Shown one piece after another: positions 1-8,284 of a DNA stretch of 64,000 bases. The translations under genes and the position numbers were made by a program. The DNA comes from Clostridia bacterium (lineage in GTDB: Bacteria > Bacillota > Clostridia > UMGS1883): positions 1 through 64,000 of the forward strand of contig JAFSGW010000002.1 in assembly GCA_017440585.1 (NCBI GenBank), in the 5' to 3' direction. The number at the start of each line of letters is the position of its first letter. The first letter of the stretch is position 1. The notes under the pieces were generated by a model. It searched no databases. It was not told where the DNA came from and saw only the letters and a program-made list of their open reading frames with translations.

Positions 1-337
1 CGTTTCCATCACAGGTAACTCTACTAACCCCACACGTTTCCAGCATCCTGTTGCAGGCACATACAAGAAGGAATGTATCGAAAAGGGTAAGAAGTACTTC
101 TCCGTTGCTTCCGGTGGCGGTACAGGCAGAACACTTCACCCCGATAACATGGCTGCAGGTCCCGCTTCCTACGGTATGACAGATACAATGGGCAGAATGC
201 ACTCTGACGCTCAGTTTGCAGGTTCTTCCTCTGTACCCGCTCACGTAGAAATGATGGGTCTTATGGGCGCTGGTAACAACCCCATGGTTGGTATGACAGT
301 AGCTTGCGCAGTTGCAGTAGAAGAAGCAAGCAAGTAA
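1..337 (+). CDS. GGGtGRT family protein, C-terminal part
   Basis: The reading frame is open from base 2 and ends at TAA 335-337, so the gene starts before the window. The 111 visible residues contain the signature GGGTGRT followed by LHPDNMAAGP and a Gly/Met-rich C-terminus. GGGtGRT is the diagnostic motif of an uncharacterised protein family (Pfam PF14057, name from memory) common in Clostridia. No biochemical function is established for the family that I know of. A canonical terminator follows the stop at 354-385. The tail of this gene is duplicated just downstream (396-515). Codons favour C-ending forms (ttc, aac, ccc), like the well-expressed genes near 41-43 kb and unlike the AT-rich polysaccharide genes that follow. 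Confidence 0.85.
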   Translation, partial: VSITGNSTNPTRFQHPVAGTYKKECIEKGKKYFSVASGGGTGRTLHPDNMAAGPASYGMTDTMGRMHSDAQFAGSSSVPAHVEMMGLMGAGNNPMVGMTVACAVAVEEASK

Positions 338-353
338 TTTAATATTACAGATT

Positions 354-385
354 ACACACCACTCAATTTTGGGTGGTGTGTTTTT
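354..385 (+). terminator. Rho-independent terminator of GGGtGRT gene
   Basis: The stem ACACACCAC (354-362) pairs with GTGGTGTGT (373-381) and runs into a T-tract. It lies 17 bases after the stop codon. Confidence 0.85.
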
Positions 386-395
386 GTGTAAAAGA

Positions 396-515
396 CAGGT
401 TCTTCCTCTGTACCCGCTCACGTAGAAATGATGGGTCGTGTATGGGCTCCGGTAACAACCCATAGGCTCTCTGACAGTAGCTTGTGCAGTTGCAGTTGAA
501 GAAGCAAGCAAGTAA
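396..515 (+). pseudogene. Decayed duplicate of GGGtGRT 3' end
   Basis: This is a second copy of the last roughly 40 codons of the preceding gene, ending in an identical stop context (TAA 513-515). A net one-base insertion and an in-frame TAG-type change near 471 break the reading frame. There is no start codon or ribosome binding site. It is a non-coding remnant of a tandem duplication whose retained part is mainly the second terminator. Confidence 0.8.
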
Positions 516-533
516 TTTAATATTACAGATTAC

Positions 534-564
534 ACACCACTCAATTTTGGGTGGTGTTTTTTTT
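534..564 (+). terminator. Second (duplicated) terminator
   Basis: ACACCAC (534-540) pairs with GTGGTGT (551-557), followed by eight T residues. It is the copy of the 354-385 terminator. In series the two insulate the polysaccharide operon from upstream transcription. Confidence 0.8.
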
Positions 565-628
565 GCCATAAATGTACACTTTTTTGTGCCTTATGCGTCT
601 TAATTCTACAATATAGTGTGTTTTTTCG

Positions 629-657
629 TTGACACAACAAGCGATTAGTGGTAGAAT
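629..657 (+). promoter_or_regulatory. Sigma-A promoter of the polysaccharide operon
   Basis: TTGACA at 629-634 and TAGAAT at 652-657 are separated by exactly 17 bases. The predicted start is near 664. It is the only strong promoter I see at the head of a co-directional block that runs to about 35 kb. Confidence 0.85.
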
Positions 658-666
658 AATTATAAG

Positions 667-686
667 TATGGGATAGTGTGCCCATA
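667..686 (+). promoter_or_regulatory. 5'-terminal leader hairpin of the operon
   Basis: TATGGG (667-672) and CCCATA (681-686) form a 6-bp stem with an 8-base loop, only two to four bases into the predicted transcript and upstream of the ribosome binding site at about 701. It may stabilise the mRNA or be a recognition element for a processive antitermination factor. The role is inferred; the inverted repeat is visible. Confidence 0.5.
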
Positions 687-710
687 ATATGATTTTGTGG
701 AGGAATTATC

Positions 711-1955
711 ATGAAAAGAAAGTATAATATTGCAGTTGCAGGTACAGGTTATGTTGGGTTATCAATAGCAACTTTATTGTCACAGAATCATAAGGTTACA
801 GCTGTGGACATTATTCCCGAAAAGGTTGAAATGATAAACAACCGTAAGTCACCTATTCAGGACGATTATATTGAAAAATATCTTGCAGAGAAGGATTTGG
901 ACCTTACTGCAACACTTGATGCAAAGAGTGCATACGAAAATGCGGACTTTGTTGTTATTGCAGCACCCACGAATTATGATTCAAAAATGAATTTCTTTGA
1001 TACCTCTGCGGTTGAAGCTGTTATTAAGCTTGTAATGGCATATAACCCTGAAGCAATAATGGTTATCAAGTCCACTATACCCGTTGGATATACAGAGTCT
1101 GTACGCGAAAAAACGGGCAGCAGAAACATTATGTTCAGCCCTGAGTTTTTGCGAGAGTCAAAGGCTTTATATGATAACCTTTATCCTTCAAGAATTATTG
1201 TTGGTACAGACATGAACGATGAGCGCCTTGTGGAAAAGGCAAAGGAATTTGCAGCTCTTTTACAGGAAGGTGCAATTAAAGAAGACATTGATACACTCTA
1301 TATGGGCTTTACAGAGGCAGAAGCTGTTAAGCTTTTTGCAAACACCTATCTTGCACTGAGAGTATCCTACTTTAACGAGCTCGATACATATGCTGAAATG
1401 AAGGGACTTGACACTCAGCAGATTATTAATGGTGTTTGCCTTGACCCGAGAATAGGCTCACACTACAACAATCCCTCCTTCGGCTATGGCGGTTACTGCC
1501 TGCCTAAGGATACTAAGCAGCTTCTGGCAAATTATCAGGATGTGCCTCAGAATATGATGAGCGCAATTGTTGAAAGCAACAGAACAAGAAAAGACTTTAT
1601 TGCAGACCGTGTGCTGGAAATAGCAGGTACATATGGTGCAAATGACGCCTTCTCGGCAGAGAAGGAAAAGGAAGTAGTGATAGGTGTTTACCGTCTTACA
1701 ATGAAGTCAAATTCCGACAACTTCCGTCAGAGCAGTATACAGGGCGTTATGAAGAGGGTAAAGGCAAAGGGAGCGACGGTTGTTATATACGAGCCCACTC
1801 TTGAAAACGGAAGCACTTTCTTCGGAAGCAAGGTTGTAAATGATATTGATGAATTCAAGGGTATGTGCGATGCAATTATTGCAAACAGATATGATTCAGT
1901 TCTGGATGATGTAGTTGACAAGGTATACACCCGTGATGTGTTCAGACGTGACTAA
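711..1955 (+). CDS. ugd: UDP-glucose 6-dehydrogenase
   Basis: Oxidises UDP-glucose to UDP-glucuronate with two NAD+ per turn, in the cytoplasm. The 414-residue protein starts with the Rossmann motif AGTGYVG (about residues 10-16). It carries the catalytic block [10 protein letters not shown] with the nucleophilic cysteine at about 263, followed by the C-terminal UDP-binding domain. Length and motif spacing fit the short streptococcal HasB-type enzymes. The ATG is preceded by GGAGG at 701-705. It is first in the operon. Its product is the substrate of the uronate epimerase encoded at 9502, so the pair should supply UDP-GlcA and UDP-GalA. Confidence 0.95.
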   Translation: MKRKYNIAVAGTGYVGLSIATLLSQNHKVTAVDIIPEKVEMINNRKSPIQDDYIEKYLAEKDLDLTATLDAKSAYENADFVVIAAPTNYDSKMNFFDTSAVEAVIKLVMAYNPEAIMVIKSTIPVGYTESVREKTGSRNIMFSPEFLRESKALYDNLYPSRIIVGTDMNDERLVEKAKEFAALLQEGAIKEDIDTLYMGFTEAEAVKLFANTYLALRVSYFNELDTYAEMKGLDTQQIINGVCLDPRIGSHYNNPSFGYGGYCLPKDTKQLLANYQDVPQNMMSAIVESNRTRKDFIADRVLEIAGTYGANDAFSAEKEKEVVIGVYRLTMKSNSDNFRQSSIQGVMKRVKAKGATVVIYEPTLENGSTFFGSKVVNDIDEFKGMCDAIIANRYDSVLDDVVDKVYTRDVFRRD

Positions 1956-1997
1956 TGACAGAATGTGAAAAAACAGACCCCGATGAAGGTGTATGAT

Positions 1998-3047
1998 ATG
2001 TTTGATTTGAGTTTTTATAAAAATAAACGAGTTTTTGTGACGGGGCATACAGGTTTTAAAGGTGCGTGGCTTTGCAAAATGCTTGCAAATTACGGAGCCA
2101 CTGTTACCGGCTATTCGCTTGAACCGCCCACAGAGCCGTCCCTTTACCATATCGCAGATATTGCAAAAGACGTAAAGAGCGTTATTGGTGATATACGTGA
2201 TTATGAAAGCCTTAAAAAAGCTTTTGACGAGGCTCAGCCCGAAATAGTGTTACACCTTGCGGCACAGCCTATAGTGAGAGAGAGCTACAAAGACCCGAAG
2301 TATACCTATGAAACCAATATTATGGGTACGGTGAATATTCTTGAATGTGTGAGAAATTCTGACTGTGTGAAGTCCTTTCTCAATGTAACAACAGACAAGG
2401 TTTACAAGAACCGCGAGTGGGAATGGGGTTACCGTGAAAATGAAGAGCTTGACGGTTTTGACCCTTATTCCAATTCAAAATCCTGCTCAGAGCTTGTTAC
2501 ACACAGCTATAAACAGAGCTTTTTTGAAAAAAAAGTTCCGGTTTCAACTGCAAGAGCAGGTAATGTAATAGGCGGTGGCGATTTCGCAAATGACAGAATT
2601 ATTCCCGATTGCGTAAGGGCGGCAATCAACAAAGAGGACATAATTGTTCGTAATCCTCATTCTACAAGACCCTTTCAGCATGTTCTTGAGCCTTTGTATG
2701 CATATCTTATGATTGCGGCAAAGCAGTATGAAGATATAAGTTATGAAGGATATTATAATGTGGGCCCCGATGAAGTTGACTGCTTTAAGACGGGAGCATT
2801 GGTTGATTTATTCGTTGAAAAATGGGGGGATAACCTCAAATGGATAAACAAGCACGATGGCGGACCTCATGAGGCAAACTTTTTGAAGCTTGATTGCTCT
2901 AAGCTGAAACAAACATTTGGCTGGAAACCTAAGTGGAATCTCGAAATTGCAATAGAAAAGACCGTTGAATGGTCAAAGTGCTATGTTGCACAGGGGGATA
3001 TCCGTGCCTGCATGGATAAACAGATAGGCGAATTTTTAGGAGAATGA
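1998..3047 (+). CDS. rfbG: CDP-glucose 4,6-dehydratase
   Basis: Converts CDP-D-glucose to CDP-4-keto-6-deoxy-D-glucose, the entry to CDP-3,6-dideoxyhexoses. It is an extended SDR protein with the NAD motif TGHTGFKG near the N-terminus. The typical family opening (F-Y-K-N-K-R-V-F-V-T-G-H-T-G-F-K-G) and a Tyr/Lys-containing SDR core are visible. I place the start at ATG 1998 because GAAGGTG lies six bases upstream and this gives the usual N-terminus (349 residues). A GTG at 1965 and an ATG at 1983 are in frame but lack a ribosome binding site. The next gene, rfbH/ddhC, starts one base after the stop, supporting a shared pathway. No CDP-glucose-forming cytidylyltransferase (ddhA/rfbF) is in the window. 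Confidence 0.92.
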   Translation: MFDLSFYKNKRVFVTGHTGFKGAWLCKMLANYGATVTGYSLEPPTEPSLYHIADIAKDVKSVIGDIRDYESLKKAFDEAQPEIVLHLAAQPIVRESYKDPKYTYETNIMGTVNILECVRNSDCVKSFLNVTTDKVYKNREWEWGYRENEELDGFDPYSNSKSCSELVTHSYKQSFFEKKVPVSTARAGNVIGGGDFANDRIIPDCVRAAINKEDIIVRNPHSTRPFQHVLEPLYAYLMIAAKQYEDISYEGYYNVGPDEVDCFKTGALVDLFVEKWGDNLKWINKHDGGPHEANFLKLDCSKLKQTFGWKPKWNLEIAIEKTVEWSKCYVAQGDIRACMDKQIGEFLGE

Positions 3048-3048
3048 C

Positions 3049-4389
3049 ATGAAAAACTGGAATAGTGAACAGGAAGCAAGAGAAAGAATTAAAGCTCTTG
3101 TAAGTGAATATTATCATGACTTTAAGGAAAAGAAGGACCCTTTTAAGGAAGGCGACAGAATAAGCTATGCATCGAGAGTTTTTGATGAAAACGAAATGTG
3201 TGCTTTAACTGATGCAATGCTTGATTTCTGGCTTACAACAGGCAGGTTCGCGGACGAATTTGAAAAGAAGTTTGCCCGGTGGATAGGCGTTAAATATGCA
3301 CACCTTGTAAATTCGGGCTCAAGTGCAAACCTTATAGCATTTATGGTGCTTACTTCACCTGAGCTTGGTGACAGACAGATAAAACGCGGCGATGAGGTTA
3401 TAACAGTTGCCTGCGGTTTCCCCACAACGGTTACTCCCATACTGCAGTATGGCGCAGTACCTGTGTTTGTGGATGTTACAGTGCCTCAGTATAATATTGA
3501 TACAAAAAAGCTTGAAGAGGCTCTGAGCGATAAAACAAAGGCTGTTATGATTGCTCATACACTTGGCAATCCCTTTGACCTTAAATGTGTGAAGGAATTT
3601 TGCGAAAAGCACAATTTATGGCTTGTCGAGGATAACTGCGATGCATTAGGAAGTAAATACACAATAGATGGCGTAACAAAGTTTACGGGCACATGGGGCG
3701 ATATAGGAACAAGCAGTTTTTATCCTCCGCACCATATGACGATGGGCGAAGGTGGCTGTGTATATACCGATAACCCTCTTCTTCATAAGCTTATTTTATC
3801 CTTCCGTGATTGGGGAAGAGACTGTGTTTGCCCCTCAGGGATGGACAACCTTTGCAAGCACCGCTTTGACGGTCAGCATGGTCAGCTGCCTCAGGGCTAT
3901 GACCATAAGTACGTTTACAGTCATTTTGGCTACAATTTGAAGGTTACCGATATGCAGGCGGCAATCGGCTGTGAACAGCTTAAAAAGTTCCCATCCTTTA
4001 TAGAAAGAAGAAAGCATAACTGGCAGAGGCTGAGAGAAGCTCTCCTTTGCGTGGAAGACAAGCTTATTCTGCCCGAAAAGTGTGAAAACAGCGACCCTTC
4101 ATGGTTTGGTTTTCTCATTTCCGTGAGAGAGGGTTGCGGACTTAACAGAAACGACATTACACGATACATTGAAGATAAAAACATTCAGACAAGGCTTCTC
4201 TTTTCGGGCAACCTTATAAAGCACCCTTGCTTCGACCAGATAAGAGATACTGATGCTTACAGAGTGTCGGGAAGTCTTGAGGTTACTGATTACATTATGA
4301 ACAACACCTTCTGGGTTGGCGTGTACCCGGGAATGACAGACGAAATGATTGACTATATGGCAAATGTCATTATTGAAGCAGTAAGTTGA
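3049..4389 (+). CDS. rfbH: CDP-4-keto-6-deoxyglucose 3-dehydrase (E1)
   Basis: This is a PMP-dependent, iron-sulfur C-3 dehydrase that removes the 3-hydroxyl of CDP-4-keto-6-deoxyglucose. It has the DegT/AHBA aminotransferase fold, 446 residues. Where aminotransferases carry the PLP-binding lysine, this protein has histidine (H228 in the segment SSFYPPHHMTMGEGG), the hallmark of the DdhC/ColD dehydrases. A cysteine cluster follows (C-V-C-P-x5-L-C), as expected for the [2Fe-2S] centre of RfbH/DdhC. The enzyme normally needs a reductase partner (E3, DdhD/RfbI), which is not seen nearby. The start ATG lies one base after the rfbG stop, with AGGAG upstream. Confidence 0.93.
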   Translation: MKNWNSEQEARERIKALVSEYYHDFKEKKDPFKEGDRISYASRVFDENEMCALTDAMLDFWLTTGRFADEFEKKFARWIGVKYAHLVNSGSSANLIAFMVLTSPELGDRQIKRGDEVITVACGFPTTVTPILQYGAVPVFVDVTVPQYNIDTKKLEEALSDKTKAVMIAHTLGNPFDLKCVKEFCEKHNLWLVEDNCDALGSKYTIDGVTKFTGTWGDIGTSSFYPPHHMTMGEGGCVYTDNPLLHKLILSFRDWGRDCVCPSGMDNLCKHRFDGQHGQLPQGYDHKYVYSHFGYNLKVTDMQAAIGCEQLKKFPSFIERRKHNWQRLREALLCVEDKLILPEKCENSDPSWFGFLISVREGCGLNRNDITRYIEDKNIQTRLLFSGNLIKHPCFDQIRDTDAYRVSGSLEVTDYIMNNTFWVGVYPGMTDEMIDYMANVIIEAVS

Positions 4390-4404
4390 CAGAGGAGATA
4401 AAGC

Positions 4405-6240
4405 ATGAGGATACGCTTGGCAGACTATGTGGCTGACTTTTTGGTTGCAAAGGGCGTGAGTGATGTTTTCAGCGTTGTTGGCGGTGGTGCAATGCACCTT
4501 AATGATGCATTCGGACACCACGACAAGCTTCACGTTACGTACAATCATCACGAGCAGGCTTGTGCAATTGCCGCGGAGGCATATGCACGTATTGACAATA
4601 GAATAGCTGCTGTTTGCGTAACAACAGGCCCCGGTGGCACCAATGCCCTTACGGGTGTGCTTGGCGGTTGGCTTGACTCCATCCCCATGTTTATAATAAG
4701 CGGGCAGGTACGGTATGACACCACTGCACGTTACGCTGAGCAGTTTACAGAGGGCTTGAAACTCCGTGCTGTAGGTGACCAGGAGTATGACATTGTAAAG
4801 TCAGTAGAGCATATGACAAAATATGCCGTAATGGTTGAAAACCCACTTGATATACGCTATGTTTTGGAAAAAGCATGGCATATGGCAACAACGGGGAGAC
4901 CAGGTCCTGTATGGGTGGATATCCCCGTAAATTTTCAGGGAAGCTTTATCGAAACAGATGAGCTTGCAGGCTATGACAGCACAGAGGATGATATGTTGTT
5001 GCCACCCGAGGTTTCTGACGAAATATTAAATGAAATTATAGAAAAGATAAAGAATGCAGAAAGACCTGTTTTACATGCAGGCTACGGTATACGCCTTTCG
5101 GGAGGATATGACGCCTTCAGAAAGGTGATTGATAAGCTCAATATTCCCGTTGTCACCTACTGGAATGCCGTTGACCTTATTGAGGACGAAAACCCATTAT
5201 ATACTGGAAGAGCAGGCAATATGGGAGACAGGGCAGGCAACTGGGCTATACAGAATTCTGACCTTATCCTTGCAATAGGTACGCGTATTTCAATCCGTCA
5301 GGTTGGCTACAACTGGAAAACCTGGGCTCGTTATGCTCACGTTATAATGGTTGACATTGATAAGGCAGAAATGAAAAAGCATACAATCCACGTAGATATG
5401 CCCATATGGGCGGATGCAAAGGGTTTTCTTGAAAAGCTCGACAAAAAGCTTGACGGCCCGATAGGATACAAAACAGAGTGGATTGGAAGGTGCCAATCCT
5501 GGAGGAAAAACTATCCTGTTGTTACAAAGAAGCAGGAGGAGTATAATGGTGAAGGCGTAAATGTGTATGCCTTTATGAAATATATGAGCAGTAAGCTCCC
5601 GGAAGAGAGCCTTACGGCGGTTTCCAACGGTGCTTGCTGTGTTGTAGGCAACCAGGCTTATGTTATAAAGAAAGGCTCCAGGATGGCGAATAACAGTGCT
5701 GTTGCAAGCATGGGCTACGGCTTGCCTGCAGCTATAGGCACCTGCATAGGCGGCGGAAGGAAAAATACCATCTGCCTTGAGGGCGACGGAAGCATAATGA
5801 TGAATCTGCAGGAATTAATGACTGTTATAACCAATAAGCTCCCCGTTAAAATTTTTCTGATAAATAACAAGGGCTACCATTCCATAAGGCTTACACAGAA
5901 TAATCTGTTTAAAGAAAAGGCAAAAATAGGCATTGGTCCCGAGTCGGGAGATTTGTCCTTTCCTGAGTTCAGAAAAATTGCCGATGCTTTCGGGTATAGA
6001 TATTTCAAGGCATCAACAAACGAGGAAATGAGAAGTGTTGTTGACAAGGTGCTCGGACTTGAAGGTGCGGCATTCTGTGAAATTTTCACCGATACAGAGC
6101 AGGTGTGGGAGCCTAAGAGCAGTACAAAGCGTCTTGAAGACGGAACTCTTGTAAGCCCGCCATTGGAGGACTTAGCTCCGTTTCTCGACAGAGAAGAGTT
6201 AAAGGAACAGATGTGTAATCCCTTAGCAGAGGAAATGTGA
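4405..6240 (+). CDS. Thiamine-diphosphate enzyme, YerE-like acyl transferase
   Basis: The 611-residue protein has the three-domain layout of acetolactate synthase. The N-terminal Pyr domain has the catalytic glutamate E50 (NHHEQACA). A middle domain follows, then a C-terminal PP domain with the Mg/ThDP motif GDGS at about 460 and a following NN. It sits directly after rfbG-rfbH, which is where Yersinia pseudotuberculosis VI has yerE. YerE transfers a two-carbon unit from pyruvate to C-4 of CDP-3,6-dideoxy-4-ketoglucose on the way to CDP-yersiniose. That role is therefore likely here, but it is inferred from context. True acetolactate synthase is less likely, since no small subunit or ilv genes adjoin. 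An AGAGGAG site lies upstream of the ATG. Confidence 0.85.
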   Translation: MRIRLADYVADFLVAKGVSDVFSVVGGGAMHLNDAFGHHDKLHVTYNHHEQACAIAAEAYARIDNRIAAVCVTTGPGGTNALTGVLGGWLDSIPMFIISGQVRYDTTARYAEQFTEGLKLRAVGDQEYDIVKSVEHMTKYAVMVENPLDIRYVLEKAWHMATTGRPGPVWVDIPVNFQGSFIETDELAGYDSTEDDMLLPPEVSDEILNEIIEKIKNAERPVLHAGYGIRLSGGYDAFRKVIDKLNIPVVTYWNAVDLIEDENPLYTGRAGNMGDRAGNWAIQNSDLILAIGTRISIRQVGYNWKTWARYAHVIMVDIDKAEMKKHTIHVDMPIWADAKGFLEKLDKKLDGPIGYKTEWIGRCQSWRKNYPVVTKKQEEYNGEGVNVYAFMKYMSSKLPEESLTAVSNGACCVVGNQAYVIKKGSRMANNSAVASMGYGLPAAIGTCIGGGRKNTICLEGDGSIMMNLQELMTVITNKLPVKIFLINNKGYHSIRLTQNNLFKEKAKIGIGPESGDLSFPEFRKIADAFGYRYFKASTNEEMRSVVDKVLGLEGAAFCEIFTDTEQVWEPKSSTKRLEDGTLVSPPLEDLAPFLDREELKEQMCNPLAEEM

Positions 6241-6244
6241 TGAA

Positions 6245-7141
6245 ATGAAAAGAGCTGTTATTTCAGGTGCTACAGGTGCTATTGGCACAGCACTTGTAAA
6301 TGAACTTATAAAACAGAATATTGAAGTTCTTGTTATTTGCAGAGAGGGTTCAGAAAGAAATGAAAACATTCCTCAATCCGAGCTTGTGACAAGAAAATAT
6401 TGTGATTTAAAAGATTTTGCAATGCTGGAAAATGACACAGGGAAAGAGTATGATGTGTTTTACCACTTAGCTTGGATGGGAACAACCGGCACGGCACGGA
6501 ACGACATGACACTACAGAATAACAATGTAAAATATGCGCTTGATGCGGTAAATCTTGCAAAGAGGCTAGGTTGCAAAAGGTTCGTTGGTGCAGGAAGCCA
6601 GGCTGAATACGGCAGGGTTAGCGGCGAATTGAAGCCTGATACGCCCGTAATGCCGGAAACCGGCTACGGCATAGCAAAGCTCTCGGCAGGCTTTATGACA
6701 AGAATTGAGGCTGAAAAGGTGGGCATTGAGCACATCTGGATTAGGGTTTTAAGCGTGTACGGCCCCTTTGATGCTGAAAACAGTATGGTAATGTCTACTG
6801 TGAATAAATTGAAGAATAATATAGCACCTGAGTTTACCCCGGGTGAACAGATATGGGATTATCTCCATTCCTTTGATGCAGCAAGGGCCTTTTACCTTGC
6901 AGGAGAAAAAGGCGTCAGCGGAAAAACATATGTTCTTGGAAGCGGAAATGGCAGGGCATTAAAGGAATATATTGAAATTATCGGGCAAACAATAAACCCC
7001 GATTGCGAGATTAAGCTTGGTGCGATAAAATACGATGAAAACCAGGTTATGCACCTTGTAGCAGATATAACCGAATTAACTTCTGATACGGGCTTTGTTC
7101 CCGGTATCGGCTTTGAGGACGGAATTCAAACTTTATTATGA
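6245..7141 (+). CDS. SDR reductase/epimerase, possible YerF-like
   Basis: NAD(P)-dependent extended short-chain dehydrogenase of 298 residues. It has the nucleotide-binding motif GATGAIG at residues 8-14 and the active-site pair Tyr-x3-Lys (YGIAK, about residue 142). The ORF begins four bases after the YerE-like gene. In the Yersinia yersiniose cluster the equivalent position is held by yerF, which reduces the ketone of the newly added two-carbon branch. I infer the same step here. The alternative is a 4-ketoreductase or epimerase acting on another nucleotide sugar. Family membership is certain, the exact substrate is not. Confidence 0.8.
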   Translation: MKRAVISGATGAIGTALVNELIKQNIEVLVICREGSERNENIPQSELVTRKYCDLKDFAMLENDTGKEYDVFYHLAWMGTTGTARNDMTLQNNNVKYALDAVNLAKRLGCKRFVGAGSQAEYGRVSGELKPDTPVMPETGYGIAKLSAGFMTRIEAEKVGIEHIWIRVLSVYGPFDAENSMVMSTVNKLKNNIAPEFTPGEQIWDYLHSFDAARAFYLAGEKGVSGKTYVLGSGNGRALKEYIEIIGQTINPDCEIKLGAIKYDENQVMHLVADITELTSDTGFVPGIGFEDGIQTLL

Positions 7142-7153
7142 TGTGGTGATTTT

Positions 7154-8284
7154 ATGAGGATAGCAATGCTCGGACACAAAAGAATACCCTCACGTGAAGG
7201 CGGCGTGGAAATCGTTGTAAAAGAACTCAGCAAGCGTATGGTTGCTGAGGGTCACGAAGTTGTTTGCTATAACAGAAAAGGTGACCATGTGAGCGGGAAA
7301 AGCTACAACGAAGAGCTGATGGATGAATATATGGGTGTTAAGTTAAAGGCAGTATTTACTATCAATGCAAAAGGGCTTGCAGCAATGTCCTCCTCGTTCT
7401 TTGCTGCAGTTAAAGCTGCTGTAGGAAAGTACGATGTTGTACATTTTCACTCCGAAGGTCCGTGTGCAATGTGCTTTATTCCGAAAATGTTCGGCAAAAG
7501 AATTATTGCAACTATCCACGGCCTTGACTGGCAAAGAGCTAAATGGGGCGGATTTGCCACCAAGTATATACTCTTCGGTGAGAAAATGGCAGTAAAGTAT
7601 GCTGATGAAATAGTGGTATTGTCCAACAATGTTAAATCCTATTTTAAGGATACTTATAATAGAGACACTGTTTTCATTCCTAACGGTATTACTAAGCATA
7701 CAATAAGACCTGTTAATGTTATAAAAGAAAAATGGGGTCTTGAAAAGGATTCTTACATTTTGTTCCTTGGCAGAATTGTACCCGAGAAGGGAATCGGCTA
7801 CCTTATAGATGCGTACAACAAGCTCAACACTGATAAAAAGCTTGTTATAGCAGGTGGCGCAAGCGATACCGATGGCTACATGAAACAACTGATTGCATCA
7901 GCAGGAGACAACAAAAACATTATTTTTACAGGCTTTGTGCAGGGCATGGAATTAAAAGAGCTCTACAGCAATGCATATATATACGTTTTGCCATCGGACC
8001 TTGAAGGTATGCCCATAAGTCTTCTCGAAGGCATGAGCTATGGAAACTGCTGTCTGGTTTCTGATATTTCGGAATGTACGGAAACTGTTGGGGATAAGGC
8101 GGTAGTTTTCAAAAAGAGCGATGTTGAGGACTTGACAGAAAAGCTTCAGATGCTTTGTGATAAGCCGGAGATTGTTCAGAAATATAAGGATCAGGCACGA
8201 GATTATATTTGTAACAAATATAACTGGGACGATGTAACGAAAAAAACATTGGAATTGTATGATAAACAGGTGATAAAAAGATGA
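7154..8284 (+). CDS. Glycosyltransferase, GT4 family
   Basis: This 376-residue GT-B enzyme of the GT4 type is expected to act on the cytoplasmic face of the membrane, building the repeat unit. The N-terminus has the glycine-rich acceptor-side motif PSREGGVEIVVKEL seen in rhamnosyl/galactosyltransferases of capsule clusters. The C-terminal half has FLGRIVPEKG and the donor-binding E-x7-E region in DLEGMPISLLEGMSYG. The gene overlaps the next glycosyltransferase by four bases, indicating translational coupling. Donor and acceptor sugars cannot be read from the sequence. Confidence 0.88.
   Translation: MRIAMLGHKRIPSREGGVEIVVKELSKRMVAEGHEVVCYNRKGDHVSGKSYNEELMDEYMGVKLKAVFTINAKGLAAMSSSFFAAVKAAVGKYDVVHFHSEGPCAMCFIPKMFGKRIIATIHGLDWQRAKWGGFATKYILFGEKMAVKYADEIVVLSNNVKSYFKDTYNRDTVFIPNGITKHTIRPVNVIKEKWGLEKDSYILFLGRIVPEKGIGYLIDAYNKLNTDKKLVIAGGASDTDGYMKQLIASAGDNKNIIFTGFVQGMELKELYSNAYIYVLPSDLEGMPISLLEGMSYGNCCLVSDISECTETVGDKAVVFKKSDVEDLTEKLQMLCDKPEIVQKYKDQARDYICNKYNWDDVTKKTLELYDKQVIKR

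Larger units (their letters stand above)
219..560 (+). repeat. Imperfect tandem duplication of gene tail plus terminator
   Basis: Bases from 219 onward (last third of the GGGtGRT gene, its stop and its terminator) are repeated from 396 at an offset of 177-178 bases. The two copies are near-identical at both ends. They differ most in the middle (about 438-475), where the second copy has a net one-base insertion and several substitutions. Confidence 0.9.

Noticed and set aside
600-710. RfaH-type ops element in the operon leader
   Set aside because: No GGCGGTAG-like sequence occurs in the leader. Only the small hairpin at 667-686 is present.
7343-7888. 181-codon minus-strand frame
   Set aside because: Antisense to the glycosyltransferase gene 7154-8284, with no independent support.
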